The notes below the pieces were generated by a model. That model was not told where the DNA came from, did not search any database, and saw nothing but the letters and a program-made list of their open reading frames with translations. A stretch of DNA of 64,000 nt from Sphingobacterium oryzagri (GTDB lineage Bacteria > Bacteroidota > Bacteroidia > Sphingobacteriales > Sphingobacteriaceae), in NCBI RefSeq assembly GCF_028736175.1, contig NZ_CP117880.1, forward strand, positions 3,286,001 to 3,350,000, written 5' to 3'. Made by a program: the position numbers and the translations under genes. The first letter of the stretch is position 1, and each line of letters opens with the position of its first letter. This document shows positions 44,867 through 54,287 of the stretch, in pieces.

Positions 44867-45658
44867 ATGCCGACACTATTTGATTACAAAGTTTATAGAG
44901 AAGACAGTCCGTTTTGGGTGTTTGCCATTCACGACGGTCACCAGATCAGTCCGGAAGTAGCGCCCTACTTAAGTATTGACGAAAAAGATCGATTACGCGA
45001 AGAAGATCCATATACCGCCAGCATGGCCGAATTGCCGGTCAACCGCTACGTGGTTGGCACGTCGAGGTTTCAGCTCGATATCAATCGAAAGCAAGAAGCA
45101 TCCGTATATCATAGTCCGGAACTCGCCTGGGGTCTCACCGTATGGAAATCGCAAACACCAGCAAATTTACAAGAACAGCTTTACGACGACTATAGCAAGG
45201 CATACGACAAGATCGATAGCTTAATCCAGGAAACGATCGATACGCATGGCTTTTTTGTGGTACTCGATATTCACAGCTACAATGCGAAACGATCAGGCCC
45301 AGATGCAGATATTGATACAGAAGCCGACCCGCAAATCAATTTGGGTAGTCACTACAACAAACCAGCCTGGCGCCATGTTATTGACCATTTTATGCAGAGT
45401 GTTTCGCAGCAAAAGCTATTGGATGAGCCGATCGATATCCGTGAAAACGTCAAATTTAAAGGCGGCCACCTCGCGCAGCACCTGCTTGAGAAGTTTGGCG
45501 ACAAAGGTTGCGTACTATCGGTAGAGTTTAGAAAAGATTTTATGGATGAGTGGACGGGCATTCCTTATACGCCCGTTATACAGGCCTGCAAGCAACTGCT
45601 GATGCATGCGCTTCAGGATTTGCAAAAAATGGAGCTACAGCATGGAGTCGCAAGATAA
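44867..45658 (+). CDS. N-formylglutamate amidohydrolase family enzyme
   Basis: 263 residues from the ATG at 44867; an in-frame ATG 99 bp upstream lies within the preceding terminator and is unlikely. The family zinc motifs are visible: FAIHDGHQISPEV near residue 20 and VVLDIHSYNAKRSGPDAD near residue 130, with a late VLSVEFRKDFMDEWTG. The fold is related to M14 carboxypeptidases and aspartoacylase. No histidine-degradation gene lies nearby, so deformylation of N-formylglutamate is doubtful; the end overlaps the QEGLA peptidase gene by 17 bp, so it works with that unit. Confidence 0.85.
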   Translation: MPTLFDYKVYREDSPFWVFAIHDGHQISPEVAPYLSIDEKDRLREEDPYTASMAELPVNRYVVGTSRFQLDINRKQEASVYHSPELAWGLTVWKSQTPANLQEQLYDDYSKAYDKIDSLIQETIDTHGFFVVLDIHSYNAKRSGPDADIDTEADPQINLGSHYNKPAWRHVIDHFMQSVSQQKLLDEPIDIRENVKFKGGHLAQHLLEKFGDKGCVLSVEFRKDFMDEWTGIPYTPVIQACKQLLMHALQDLQKMELQHGVAR

Positions 45659-47486
45659 AATATTGCCGCAGCTTCTGCAGGCGATCAAAGACAAGACACC
45701 GATACACAAGCAAATTCCGAACAAAGGAAAAATCGTCTTTAACAAGATCGTTCCTTATCTCTTCGTCTATCGCATCCCCGAAGGCGCTGAAGACCGCATG
45801 TTGGCCGAATTGGCTAAATCAGAACAGGCCAGCGTGATTTACACACCCGATCGTCCGGACGAAACCATCGATGATTGGGTGCGCACCATGGCCAAGGCGC
45901 TATCCGAAGAATTTGGAACCTGCCTTATCGTTGAAGTATGGAATCCTGAAGAAGCAGAACAGTCGGCCGATGTTGCCATCCATTTATCACAAAAAAATGG
46001 CCTGGAACTGGCCGAATACCTCACCAAGAATATCCGTACAGAATCGCCAGAACTGATCGTTGATCTCAAGAAAGAAACCAAGTTGCCTGCGCCGCCCGGT
46101 TTGCCGAGTCTGGCCGCCGGCCAGGATGCCAAAGATAACTTGATCTTGTCAATCGGCCTTTCGATCAAAAAGAGATACGAGGACAATGACGGCAAGCATC
46201 TCCCCTTACTTTTACGCAATTTCAGAGAGTCGCTGGCCAAAAGCCTTTCTCGTCTCTTTTTTGAATTTGTGCGTGTACACACCAATGTGCGCGCCGCGCA
46301 TTTTAAGATGAAGGTACATGAGCGCTTAAACAAACAGATTTATGATATCGATGCCGTATTGGCCAAAGAGAGTCAAAAATTTGACTTTCTTTTATTAACT
46401 ACGCCAATTAACGCACATGACGCCTGGTTGCAATTCAAGAAAGATAAGTTTAAGAAAACGCCTACCTTTCACTACCGGCCTATGCCAATTGATCCAGACT
46501 TGGTAAAACGTAGTCTTTACAACCTGCGCATTGAAGACATTTACGATCCGACTATTGCGTACCTCTTTCGGGATAAACGCCGCGAGCTGGACGATATGAT
46601 GACGATGTTGGCTTCACGCGGTACACCCGATTTTAAATACGGCAGTCTCATGGTGTTTGGCAATGTAAGCGATGATTTATATGAAAAGGCCAAAGCCTTA
46701 TTGATAGCCATTGATAGTATACCGCAAACCGAGCGTCACGAAGAAGATTATCTGGACGCCACGGAATTTGCACAATTGGCGAAAGAAGAAATCTCCTTCT
46801 TACAGCAGCAAGCCCCATCGTTCAGCACGAGCGTGCGTATCCGGGATGATATATCGGGCGTGATGGTTAACCACGGCGTGTTAAACATCAGCAAACAATA
46901 TAAAATCAGTCGAAAACGTGCATTGGCCTTGATTCAGCACGAAGTCGGCACACACATCATCACCTACTTCAACGGAAAAGAACAAACCTTCAGTCTATTT
47001 AGACAAGGTGTTCCAGGTTATGAGCAATTACAGGAAGGGTTGGCGGTGCTGGCCGAATATTTGGTGGATGGCTTAACGAACGATCGCTTGCGTACGTTAG
47101 CGGGCCGTGTGCTGGCCGTTCGCTATATGCTGTTGGGGCACCGCTTTATCGAAACCTTCGACATGCTTCATGAAGACTTTGACTTTGATACGGAGACGGC
47201 TTACAATATGACGATGCGCGTGTACCGATCAGGCGGGCTTACCAAAGATGCGCTTTACCTGCAAGGTTTTATGGAGTTAATTGAATACATTCAGGAAGGA
47301 AAAGACCTGAATATATTGACTATCGGCAAAATACGGGAAGATTACCTGCCGATCATTGCCGACCTGATGCAGCGCGGCATTTTAAAGCAACCGCTTTTGA
47401 AACCACGTTACCTCCAGGAGCCCTATGTCAATAAATTAAAAGAAGTTCACCACTTCGCCAGTATTTTTAAAATGATAAACTACTAG
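45642..47486 (+). CDS. QEGLA-motif (DUF1704) metallopeptidase-like protein, 'flavohemoglobin expression-modulating' family
   Basis: 614 residues from the ATG at 45642 (MESQDKILPQLL); a frame-consistent ATG 36 bp upstream adds only residues read from the overlapping gene. The zinc motif H433-E434-V-G-T-H438 (HExxxH) and the namesake Q-E465-G-L-A, whose Glu is the likely third ligand, are intact. DUF1704 includes the eukaryotic tubulin tyrosine carboxypeptidase MATCAP, which uses the same HExxxH plus Glu site; carboxypeptidase activity is therefore a fair inference here. Soluble, no signal. It overlaps the amidohydrolase gene by 17 bp and is 8 bp before the ATP-grasp gene. Confidence 0.87.
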   Translation: MESQDKILPQLLQAIKDKTPIHKQIPNKGKIVFNKIVPYLFVYRIPEGAEDRMLAELAKSEQASVIYTPDRPDETIDDWVRTMAKALSEEFGTCLIVEVWNPEEAEQSADVAIHLSQKNGLELAEYLTKNIRTESPELIVDLKKETKLPAPPGLPSLAAGQDAKDNLILSIGLSIKKRYEDNDGKHLPLLLRNFRESLAKSLSRLFFEFVRVHTNVRAAHFKMKVHERLNKQIYDIDAVLAKESQKFDFLLLTTPINAHDAWLQFKKDKFKKTPTFHYRPMPIDPDLVKRSLYNLRIEDIYDPTIAYLFRDKRRELDDMMTMLASRGTPDFKYGSLMVFGNVSDDLYEKAKALLIAIDSIPQTERHEEDYLDATEFAQLAKEEISFLQQQAPSFSTSVRIRDDISGVMVNHGVLNISKQYKISRKRALALIQHEVGTHIITYFNGKEQTFSLFRQGVPGYEQLQEGLAVLAEYLVDGLTNDRLRTLAGRVLAVRYMLLGHRFIETFDMLHEDFDFDTETAYNMTMRVYRSGGLTKDALYLQGFMELIEYIQEGKDLNILTIGKIREDYLPIIADLMQRGILKQPLLKPRYLQEPYVNKLKEVHHFASIFKMINY

Positions 47487-47494
47487 ACAATATA

Positions 47495-48502
47495 ATGAAT
47501 ATTGCATTCTTAATCAACCAGACCCACAAAGAAGACGTCAACTTTACGACGACGCACCTGGCCTTTAAAGCGCATAAGCGTGGCCACAAAATTATGTACA
47601 TCGGCTTAGCAGACTTCTCCTATCACGATGAGCAACATGTCGGTGCGCATTGCCGCATAATAGAACCGACAGCGCAGATCGACAATCAGGAAGATTTACT
47701 CGAAAAACTTCGCCTGCAGAAAAAGGAATTTGTTGATGCCAAAGAAATGGATATCCTCTGGATACGCTATGATCCGGTATTAGACATGATCAATCGCCCC
47801 TGGGCGGCTGATACGGCTTTGCAATTTGCGCAGCTTATTAAGCGGCAGGGCACCTGGGTTATCAACGATCCTGACAAACTGGTGGAAGCCACCAACAAAT
47901 TGTACCTGGAGTATTTTCCGCAGGATATCCGACCAAAAACGGTGATCACACGCAGTTATGAAGATGTCGTAGAGTTTCTCGATCAGCAGGAAAACCAAAT
48001 AATCTTAAAGCCGTTGAAAGGCTCTGGCGGAAAGAATGTGTTTCTGCTTAAAAAAGACGAAAGGCATAACCTTAAGCAGACTGTTGAAGTAATTTCCAGA
48101 GACGGCTACCTGCTTGCACAAGAATACCTTCCTGCCGCCGCCAAAGGTGATATCCGTTTCTTTTTGGTCGATGGCCAGCCGCTTGTTGTTGACGGCAAAT
48201 ACGCCAGTGTAAACCGCGTACAGCAGCAAGGCGACATCCGAAGCAATATTCATCAGGGTGGAACGGCACAAGCTGCCTTGATTGACGACAAGATCCTGGA
48301 TACAGTGAGCAAAGTTTCGGGCAAATTGCAAGAAGATGGCATGTACTTCGTTGGCCTTGATATCGTAGGCGATAAGGTTATGGAGATAAATGTATTCAGC
48401 CCGGGTGCTTTGGTGCACGCGGGTCAACTGAACGAGGTTGATTATGCTACGGCACTGCTCGAAAAGATAGAGATAGATTACGCTGCAAGATTGTCAATTT
48501 AG
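47495..48502 (+). CDS. GshB-like ATP-grasp ligase
   Basis: 335 residues, close in length and layout to bacterial glutathione synthetase: N-terminal pre-ATP-grasp domain (FKAHKRGHKIMYIGLADFSY), then IILKPLKGSGGKNVFLLKK, LAQEYLPAAAKGDIRFFLVDG, the loop NIHQGG, and FVGLDIVGDKVMEINVFSPG with the magnesium ligands. Such enzymes form an amide bond between a carboxylate and an amine by an acyl phosphate. No gshA is nearby, so glutathione synthesis is not implied. Last gene of the three-gene unit. Its stop codon lies in the first bases of a repeat array, so the C-terminus may have been shaped by repeat insertion. Confidence 0.87.
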   Translation: MNIAFLINQTHKEDVNFTTTHLAFKAHKRGHKIMYIGLADFSYHDEQHVGAHCRIIEPTAQIDNQEDLLEKLRLQKKEFVDAKEMDILWIRYDPVLDMINRPWAADTALQFAQLIKRQGTWVINDPDKLVEATNKLYLEYFPQDIRPKTVITRSYEDVVEFLDQQENQIILKPLKGSGGKNVFLLKKDERHNLKQTVEVISRDGYLLAQEYLPAAAKGDIRFFLVDGQPLVVDGKYASVNRVQQQGDIRSNIHQGGTAQAALIDDKILDTVSKVSGKLQEDGMYFVGLDIVGDKVMEINVFSPGALVHAGQLNEVDYATALLEKIEIDYAARLSI

Positions 48503-48818
48503 TATGTAGTACTTAGTATGTAGTACTTAGAAGGGGATTGCTGGCTCGCGCAATGACGAAAGACCAATCCGAATAGACAATCGCAAACCTTAAAACACGT
48601 CATGCTTCCTCCGACTCGCAATGAACGGAGAGCTGTTAGTACGTAGTATTTAGTATGTGTACTTAGAAAGGGACGGCTGGCTCGCGCAATAACGAAAGAC
48701 CAATCCGAATAGACAATCTGCAAACTTGAAAACACGTCATCGAGGAAGTATGACGGAGCAATCTATATTTTAAAGCTTTAAGATTGCTTTGTCGTCTTTC
48801 CTCCTTCTCGCCATGACG
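48503..48818. repeat. Decayed array of palindromic intergenic repeats
   Basis: A block of about 136 bp occurs twice: the 42-bp core at 48541-48582 recurs at 48677-48718 with one mismatch (start CTGGCTCGCGCAAT). Before each core stand TAGTATGTAGTACTTAG-like short repeats, doubled before the first. The second copy ends in a large inverted repeat: CGTCATCGAGG...GGAGCAATCT (48735-48764) against AGATTGCTTTG...CCATGACG (48781-48818). The ends CGTCAT...GCAATCT resemble the REP-like elements scattered through Bacteroidota genomes. No protein is encoded. Confidence 0.8.
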
Positions 48819-48859
48819 AAAAGCTCCAAGCTCACGCTAGCGAGGTAATGGTTCTTCCT

Positions 48860-48904
48860 TTCAAAAGAAATGGCTACCTTGAGAAGGCAGCCATTTCTTT
48901 TGAA
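48860..48904. terminator. Bidirectional terminator before the YihY gene
   Basis: TTCAAAAGAAATGGCT (48860-48875) pairs perfectly with AGCCATTTCTTTTGAA (48889-48904), and CCTT/AAGG extends the stem inside. It separates the convergent ligase unit and YihY gene. Confidence 0.8.
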
Positions 48905-48955
48905 TATCTTACTATTGCGCTGTGCAACGCATACTGTACGAAAAAACCTTTTTTC

Positions 48956-49918
48956 TTAGTCCAGCTGCTGGGTGCTTGTCGTCGTAGGTGGAACGACTTT
49001 GACTTCGCGCTCCGTCTCTTTCATCTCTACGTGTACAGCAAACTCTGAAGGCTCGATGGGTACACCGTTAAAGGTGGCGTATTCCCGCGTGTAGGTGGCT
49101 CCAAGATATAAAATGGCCGCCGTATAATAAACCCACAACAGAATTAATACGATGGAACTTGCTGCGCCATACGTAGATTCTGTACTGGAGCTTTCTATGT
49201 AAAGTCCAATTGCAAATCGGCCAACAACAAATAGCAAGGCTGTGAATAGCGCGCCCGAACGCACTGTTTTCCACTGAATTTTGACATCGGGAAGCACTTT
49301 AAAAATAACGCCAAACAACACAAAGATCACCCCGAACGAAATCAAGAAGTTTAGCGAACTAAACAAAAAGACCGTAATATCCGGAAAAACACGCTGCAAC
49401 CTATCGGTAAATGCTAAGACTACCCCGTTGATAATCAATGTAACAACAAGCAAAAAACCTAGGCCAATAACCAATGAAGAAGAAAGCAAACGGTCTTTAA
49501 CTAGTTTAAGCCAACCTTTTTTTACCTTAGGTCTCACCTGCCAGATTTTATTGATCGAATTTTGGATATCGCCAAATACCGTAGTGGCTCCCAGCAAAAG
49601 CGTCAAGGCACTGATCACCAAGGCTATATTGGACTTACCAGAAAGCGACAGGTTTTTGATAACATCCTGCACTTGCGCAGCGGCATTCGAGCCGATAATG
49701 TCCCGCAACTCTTCGTATACCTTGCCTTGGATGGCATCCTGACCAAGAAATACGCCGGCCAGGGAGATCATCAACACCAAAATCGGTCCTAAGGAAAAAA
49801 CGGTGTAATAAGCGAGGGAGGCACTAAACTTAAGGCCGTCCTCAGCCATAAAACCTGTAACCGCATTTTTTAATATCGTGAAATGTGACTTTACTAATTG
49901 TAGTTTATCCTTTGCCAT
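48956..49918 (-). CDS. YihY/BrkB family inner-membrane protein
   Basis: 320 residues. After a soluble N-terminal helix come about six transmembrane segments, with family blocks LKFSASLAYYTVFSLGPILVLMISL, SINKIWQVRPKVKKGW and YGAASSIVLILLWVYYTAAILYLGA (positions about 27-50, 118-135 and 238-262). The C-terminus is a charged cytoplasmic tail. Members were once mis-called ribonuclease BN; the true role is unknown, perhaps transport or envelope upkeep. Single gene on the minus strand. Confidence 0.92.
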   Translation of the reverse strand: MAKDKLQLVKSHFTILKNAVTGFMAEDGLKFSASLAYYTVFSLGPILVLMISLAGVFLGQDAIQGKVYEELRDIIGSNAAAQVQDVIKNLSLSGKSNIALVISALTLLLGATTVFGDIQNSINKIWQVRPKVKKGWLKLVKDRLLSSSLVIGLGFLLVVTLIINGVVLAFTDRLQRVFPDITVFLFSSLNFLISFGVIFVLFGVIFKVLPDVKIQWKTVRSGALFTALLFVVGRFAIGLYIESSSTESTYGAASSIVLILLWVYYTAAILYLGATYTREYATFNGVPIEPSEFAVHVEMKETEREVKVVPPTTTSTQQLD

Positions 49919-50034
49919 AAGCTAAGTGTTTTTGTTTACGTTTTGATAAATAACCTGTTTTTACCCGGAAAAGTTTGAAAAATTCCCATCCTTTACAGAA
50001 AGCGCGTATTTTTGTCGACAACAAAAACATCGGC

Positions 50035-51084
50035 ATGTACAATTTTAAGAACGACTATGCAGAGGGTGCTCACCCACTTATTTTAAACAAACTGGCGGAA
50101 AGCAACCTCGAACAGGAACTGGGTTACGGCGAAGATCAATACTCTGCAGCAGCAAAACAATTGTTGCGCAAAGCGATCGACAATGATCATGCAGCAATCT
50201 ATTTCGTTTCGGGCGGTACACAAGCCAATCTGCTGGTCATCTCGCACTTCTTGAGACCGCATGAAGCCGTTATCAGTGCTAAAACCGGCCATATCTATGC
50301 CAATGAAACCGGCGCAATCGAAGCTACAGGTCACCGCGTAATCACCGTAACGGGAGCTGAAGGAAAAGTAACCGCACAAGATATCGAAGATGTGATGCAG
50401 GCACACCGTATGCGACCGCATGTTGTCAAACCAAGGATGCTCTACATCTCCAACTCGACAGAATTGGGCAGCATCTATCACAAAACAGAACTGCAACAGC
50501 TACAACAAGTCTGCAAAAAGCACCATTTGTTATTCTTTATCGACGGTGCGCGCCTCGGTCATGCACTCTGTGCAAGTAGCAATGATCTCCAACTGCAGGA
50601 TATCGCCAGCTATGCAGATATTTTTTACATCGGTGGCACAAAAAATGGTGCACTTCTCGGCGAGGCTATTATCTTCCGAACGGCGAAGCTAGCCGACGAT
50701 TTCGATTATTCCTTGAAACAAAAAGGAGCGCTGCTGGCTAAAGGTCGTCTGCTCGGCATCCAATTTCTAACACTTTTTACCGATGAGCTGTATTTTGATC
50801 TGGCCAAACACGCCAATCATATGGCCGAAAAAATAGCGCGCAGCATACAAGCTGCAGGCTATCAGTTTTTGACCGCACCCGTGACCAACCAGCTGTTCCC
50901 GATCCTGCCAAAACAGCTGATCGAGCGGCTGCTCCACAACTACGCTTTTTATGTGTGGAGTGCGATCGATGCAGAGCATGATGCTGTCCGGATCATCACA
51001 TCCTGGGCGACAGATCCGGCCGTTGTTGATCAATTTTGCGTAGACTTCAACCACATTGACCAAGCGCTCAAGGCAGGCAGCTAA
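50035..51084 (+). CDS. Low-specificity threonine aldolase / beta-eliminating lyase family enzyme
   Basis: 349 residues from the ATG at 50035 (MYNFKNDYAEGAHP), which begins at the family's usual N-terminus; the open frame extends 60 bp upstream only to a TTG. The PLP lysine is K203 in IGGTKNGALLGEA, preceded by LFFIDGARLGHAL with the cofactor Asp and Arg. It splits L-threonine or allo-threonine to glycine and acetaldehyde in the cytoplasm. A weak GC hairpin with arms GCGCCG/CGGCGC lies behind the stop (about 51099-51126). Confidence 0.88.
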   Translation: MYNFKNDYAEGAHPLILNKLAESNLEQELGYGEDQYSAAAKQLLRKAIDNDHAAIYFVSGGTQANLLVISHFLRPHEAVISAKTGHIYANETGAIEATGHRVITVTGAEGKVTAQDIEDVMQAHRMRPHVVKPRMLYISNSTELGSIYHKTELQQLQQVCKKHHLLFFIDGARLGHALCASSNDLQLQDIASYADIFYIGGTKNGALLGEAIIFRTAKLADDFDYSLKQKGALLAKGRLLGIQFLTLFTDELYFDLAKHANHMAEKIARSIQAAGYQFLTAPVTNQLFPILPKQLIERLLHNYAFYVWSAIDAEHDAVRIITSWATDPAVVDQFCVDFNHIDQALKAGS

Positions 51085-51212
51085 TTCATCGCAAGAAGAG
51101 CGCCGCGAACCGCAGCAAACCGGCGCTTCTCTTTGTCGTTAAATTTTTACAATAGCACACCATGCATCCTACGCGCTTTTCACTACATTAGCACAAAAAT
51201 TACTAACTATCC

Positions 51213-53723
51213 ATGCGAAAAATCTGTACCGTTCTCTTGGCCGGAATCTACTTCGTAGCGCCTGCACAAGAACAGCAAGAACAAAAAAATCAACACAAAC
51301 AACAACACCATCATCAAGCAAACTATAGCTTAGCCGCAAAATTTTCTCCTACTAAACTTCAAACGCTTATTTTTTCTACCGAAGTTAAGCCTAACTGGAT
51401 AAACCACAGCGACAGATTTTGGTACGAATACCGCACCTCCACGGGCAAAAACTGGTACCTGGTCGATCCACAAGCAAAATCCCGGAAATTGCTATTTGAT
51501 AATGCCGATCTGGCCGCACAGGTAACCAGGATTGTAAAAAATCCTTTTGATGCCCAACACCTTACCGTGGAAAACCTTGAATTTACAGACGATGAAAAGC
51601 GCATCAGATTTGAAGTAAAAAGCACGAAAGATACCGTCAAAAATGAAGAGGAACTTGCTAAACTCAAAAACAAATCAGATAGCATAAAGAAGAAAGTATA
51701 CTTTTTGGAGTATGATCTGGCCGCAAAAAAACTGCAAGAAATAGACGAGAAACTAAAAGAAAAGCCGAAGCCTATCTGGGCAAGTTTCTCTCCGGATACG
51801 TCCCGCATATTTTTCGCAAAAGAATACAACCTGTATTGGATGGATCGGGAAAACTATGAAAAAGCGCGAAAAGACGATAAAGATTCAACCATTGTAGAAC
51901 ATCAATTTACCAAAGATGGCACGCAGTACTACGCTTGGGCGGGCGATCAATATAGCGTTACCACCGGAGGCGACAAAGCCGATGAAGAATTGAAAAAAAG
52001 ACAACCTGTGCGTCTTTTATGGTCGCCAAACGGACAACATTTTGTGCTTACACGCAAAGATAACCGCCACCTTAGTCCGCTATGGGTTATCAACAACGTT
52101 GGCTCCAAACGCCCCAGCTTAGAAACGTACAAATACCTTATGCCGGGCGAGACAGACTCTACCGAAGCTGAACTTTATCTCTTCAATGCCGCGCAACTGA
52201 CTTACAAGCAAATACCAGTTGCAGCATTCAAGAACCAAACCGTGGGTGTTTACAATAAAGAGATGGATAAATCCAGCTTCAAAGGCAAACACTATATTGG
52301 ATATTGGCTGGGCGATAATGAGGAATTTTACATTAACCGCTCCAGTAGAGATTTGAAACGCATTGATATCGTTGCTGTAAACATCAACGGGCAAACGCGC
52401 ACCGTACTGGAGGAACGTTCAAATGTTTATCTGGATATCAAAAAACCCTATTTCATTAAAAATGGTAGCCAATTTATTCATTGGTCACAACGTGACGGAT
52501 GGGGGCATTTTTATCTTTATAACAAAGATGGTCAATTGGTACGCCAGCTTACCAAGGGTGAATATAATGGAAACGACGTGACTGGCTTTGATGCCGCTAC
52601 ACAGCAGTTTACATTTACCGCTAATGGAAAAGAAGCCAAAGAAGATCCTTACTACCTACACCATTACGCCTTGAGCATCAACGGCGGCGAACCCAAACTT
52701 TTGAACAAAGGCGATGTAGACAACCAGATTGAGGTCAGTGAAAGTGGCAAATACTTTGTAAACAATGCTTCACGCGTAAACAAAGCACCGACTTCTGCAC
52801 TCTACGCTGCAAATGGCCAACTGATTATGAAGCTGGAGGAAGCAGATTTATCATCATTGTTTGCTGCGGGCTACAAATTCCCGGAACCGTTCACAGTAAA
52901 AGCTGGCGATGGCGTGACCGACCTTTACGGCGTGATGTACAAGCCATTTGACTTTGATTCAACACGCGTATACCCCATCGTGGAGTACGTTTATCCAGGA
53001 CCGCAAACCGAAGCCGTGAACAAGGCCTTTGGTCGCAGCATGGACCGCATAGACCGACTTGCGCAAATGGGATTTATCGTGATCACGGTTGGTAACCGCG
53101 GTGGCCATCCCGATCGTTCGCAATGGTACCACACTTTTGGTTACGGCAATTTACGTGATTATGGATTGGAAGATAAAAAAGTTGCTGCAGAGCAACTAGC
53201 CGATCGCTATCCATTTATTGATATTGATCGTGTAGGCATCACCGGACATTCCGGCGGCGGATTTATGTCTACCGCAGCGATGTTGGTATATCCTGATTTC
53301 TTTAAAGTTGCTGTTTCCGGCGCCGGAAATCACGAAAACAACATCTATAACCGCTGGTGGAGTGAAAGGCACCATGGTGTGCTTGAAAAAGTGAGCAGCA
53401 AAGGCGATACAACCTTTACCTACCAGATCGAACGGAATACCGAACTAGCTAAAAATTTAAAAGGAAAACTGCTGATTGCCACTGGTGATATTGACAACAA
53501 TGTACACCCGGCAAACTCGATCCGTATGGCTGAAGCACTAATCAAAGCCAACAAACGATTTGATTTTGTGTTGTTGCCTGGCCAGCGTCATGGTTTTGGC
53601 AATATGACGGAGTATTTCTTCTGGAAAATGGCTGATTATTTTGCTGAACATCTTTTGGGTGATTCCAAACGTGATGAAACAGATATCACGGAGATGAATC
53701 GGGAGCAAGCTTTAAAACGATAG
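51213..53723 (+). CDS. S9 family prolyl oligopeptidase, DPP IV-like, exported
   Basis: 836 residues with signal peptide (FVAPA|QE) followed by an unusual Gln/His-rich spacer (residues 20-40, many Gln and His). An eight-blade beta-propeller spans about 60-560 and the alpha/beta-hydrolase domain about 575-825. The catalytic triad is S680 (GITGHSGGGFMST), D761 (TGDIDNNVHP) and H793 (LPGQRHGFG). It should remove dipeptides after proline or alanine from peptides in the periplasm. Its own terminator follows at 53745-53792. Confidence 0.92.
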   Translation: MRKICTVLLAGIYFVAPAQEQQEQKNQHKQQHHHQANYSLAAKFSPTKLQTLIFSTEVKPNWINHSDRFWYEYRTSTGKNWYLVDPQAKSRKLLFDNADLAAQVTRIVKNPFDAQHLTVENLEFTDDEKRIRFEVKSTKDTVKNEEELAKLKNKSDSIKKKVYFLEYDLAAKKLQEIDEKLKEKPKPIWASFSPDTSRIFFAKEYNLYWMDRENYEKARKDDKDSTIVEHQFTKDGTQYYAWAGDQYSVTTGGDKADEELKKRQPVRLLWSPNGQHFVLTRKDNRHLSPLWVINNVGSKRPSLETYKYLMPGETDSTEAELYLFNAAQLTYKQIPVAAFKNQTVGVYNKEMDKSSFKGKHYIGYWLGDNEEFYINRSSRDLKRIDIVAVNINGQTRTVLEERSNVYLDIKKPYFIKNGSQFIHWSQRDGWGHFYLYNKDGQLVRQLTKGEYNGNDVTGFDAATQQFTFTANGKEAKEDPYYLHHYALSINGGEPKLLNKGDVDNQIEVSESGKYFVNNASRVNKAPTSALYAANGQLIMKLEEADLSSLFAAGYKFPEPFTVKAGDGVTDLYGVMYKPFDFDSTRVYPIVEYVYPGPQTEAVNKAFGRSMDRIDRLAQMGFIVITVGNRGGHPDRSQWYHTFGYGNLRDYGLEDKKVAAEQLADRYPFIDIDRVGITGHSGGGFMSTAAMLVYPDFFKVAVSGAGNHENNIYNRWWSERHHGVLEKVSSKGDTTFTYQIERNTELAKNLKGKLLIATGDIDNNVHPANSIRMAEALIKANKRFDFVLLPGQRHGFGNMTEYFFWKMADYFAEHLLGDSKRDETDITEMNREQALKR

Positions 53724-53744
53724 TAACGTATTTTTTTGATGACG

Positions 53745-53792
53745 ACAGGTTCTTTTGAGCAGCAAAGCTGCTTAAAAGAACCTGTCTTTTTT
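53745..53792 (+). terminator. Terminator after the S9 peptidase gene
   Basis: ACAGGTTCTTTTGAGCAGC (53745-53763) pairs with 53767-53785 through 19 positions with one G-U pair and an AAA loop, followed by a T-run. Confidence 0.9.
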
Positions 53793-53831
53793 TGGAGGAG
53801 CTTGCCTTACGACAAGAAATAATATTAATAG

Positions 53832-53861
53832 CTTGTATCTCGCTGTTCCTTTATACATTTG
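53832..53861 (+). promoter_or_regulatory. Bacteroidota-type promoter for the DoxX gene
   Basis: TACATTTG (53854-53861) fits the -7 consensus TAnnTTTG, and CTTG (53832-53835) lies 18 bp upstream as -33 element. The ATG at 53891 follows about 22 bp after the likely transcription start. Confidence 0.55.
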
Positions 53862-53890
53862 TTTAGGAATACACTATAAACAAAACCATT

Positions 53891-54268
53891 ATGAAAATCA
53901 TCAAATTTATCTTCAGCCTACTATTTGGTCTGCTTTTTATCAACGCAGGCCTCAACAAATTTTTCAACTATATGCCCATGCCCGAGCTTAGCCCGGCGCA
54001 ACTGGAAATCTATCAGGCAATAGAAAAACTAAAATGGATTATGCCTTTGGTGGGCCTGGTAGAAATTGTGGGAGGACTACTGTTTATTTTGCCAAAAACC
54101 CGTGCCTTGGGCGCTATTATCATCTTGCCGGTGATGGTCGGCATTGTGGCACACAATTACACCTTTGAGCCGAGTGGCTTAACGATTGCGATTCCCCTCC
54201 TGCTTATCGATATCTGGATGATCGCAGATAACTGGACAAAATTTAAGCATCTGCTGGCTCAGAAATAA
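53891..54268 (+). CDS. DoxX family small membrane protein
   Basis: 125 residues with four transmembrane helices (about 4-20, 48-68, 74-92, 97-115) and the DoxX motif FINAGLNKFF followed by the helix-2 pattern LVEIVGGLLFILPKTRALGAIIIL. Family members are redox-linked or quinone-associated membrane proteins; exact role unknown. Single gene with own promoter and a hairpin behind the stop. Confidence 0.87.
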   Translation: MKIIKFIFSLLFGLLFINAGLNKFFNYMPMPELSPAQLEIYQAIEKLKWIMPLVGLVEIVGGLLFILPKTRALGAIIILPVMVGIVAHNYTFEPSGLTIAIPLLLIDIWMIADNWTKFKHLLAQK

Positions 54269-54287
54269 GCAAAATGGAGCTAAAAAC

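Noticed and set aside
45839..46333. Minus-strand open frame of 164 codons within the QEGLA gene
   Set aside because: Shadow frame of a conserved gene; Ser/Arg/Cys-rich translation without domain features.
48499..48735. Open frame on the minus strand in the intergenic repeat region
   Set aside because: It is built from two copies of the same decayed repeat, so the frame and its internal duplication come from repeats, not from a gene.
48503..48818. Possible CRISPR array because of the repeated blocks
   Set aside because: Only two long copies at a 136-bp period with imperfect identity, no constant short repeat and no cas genes.
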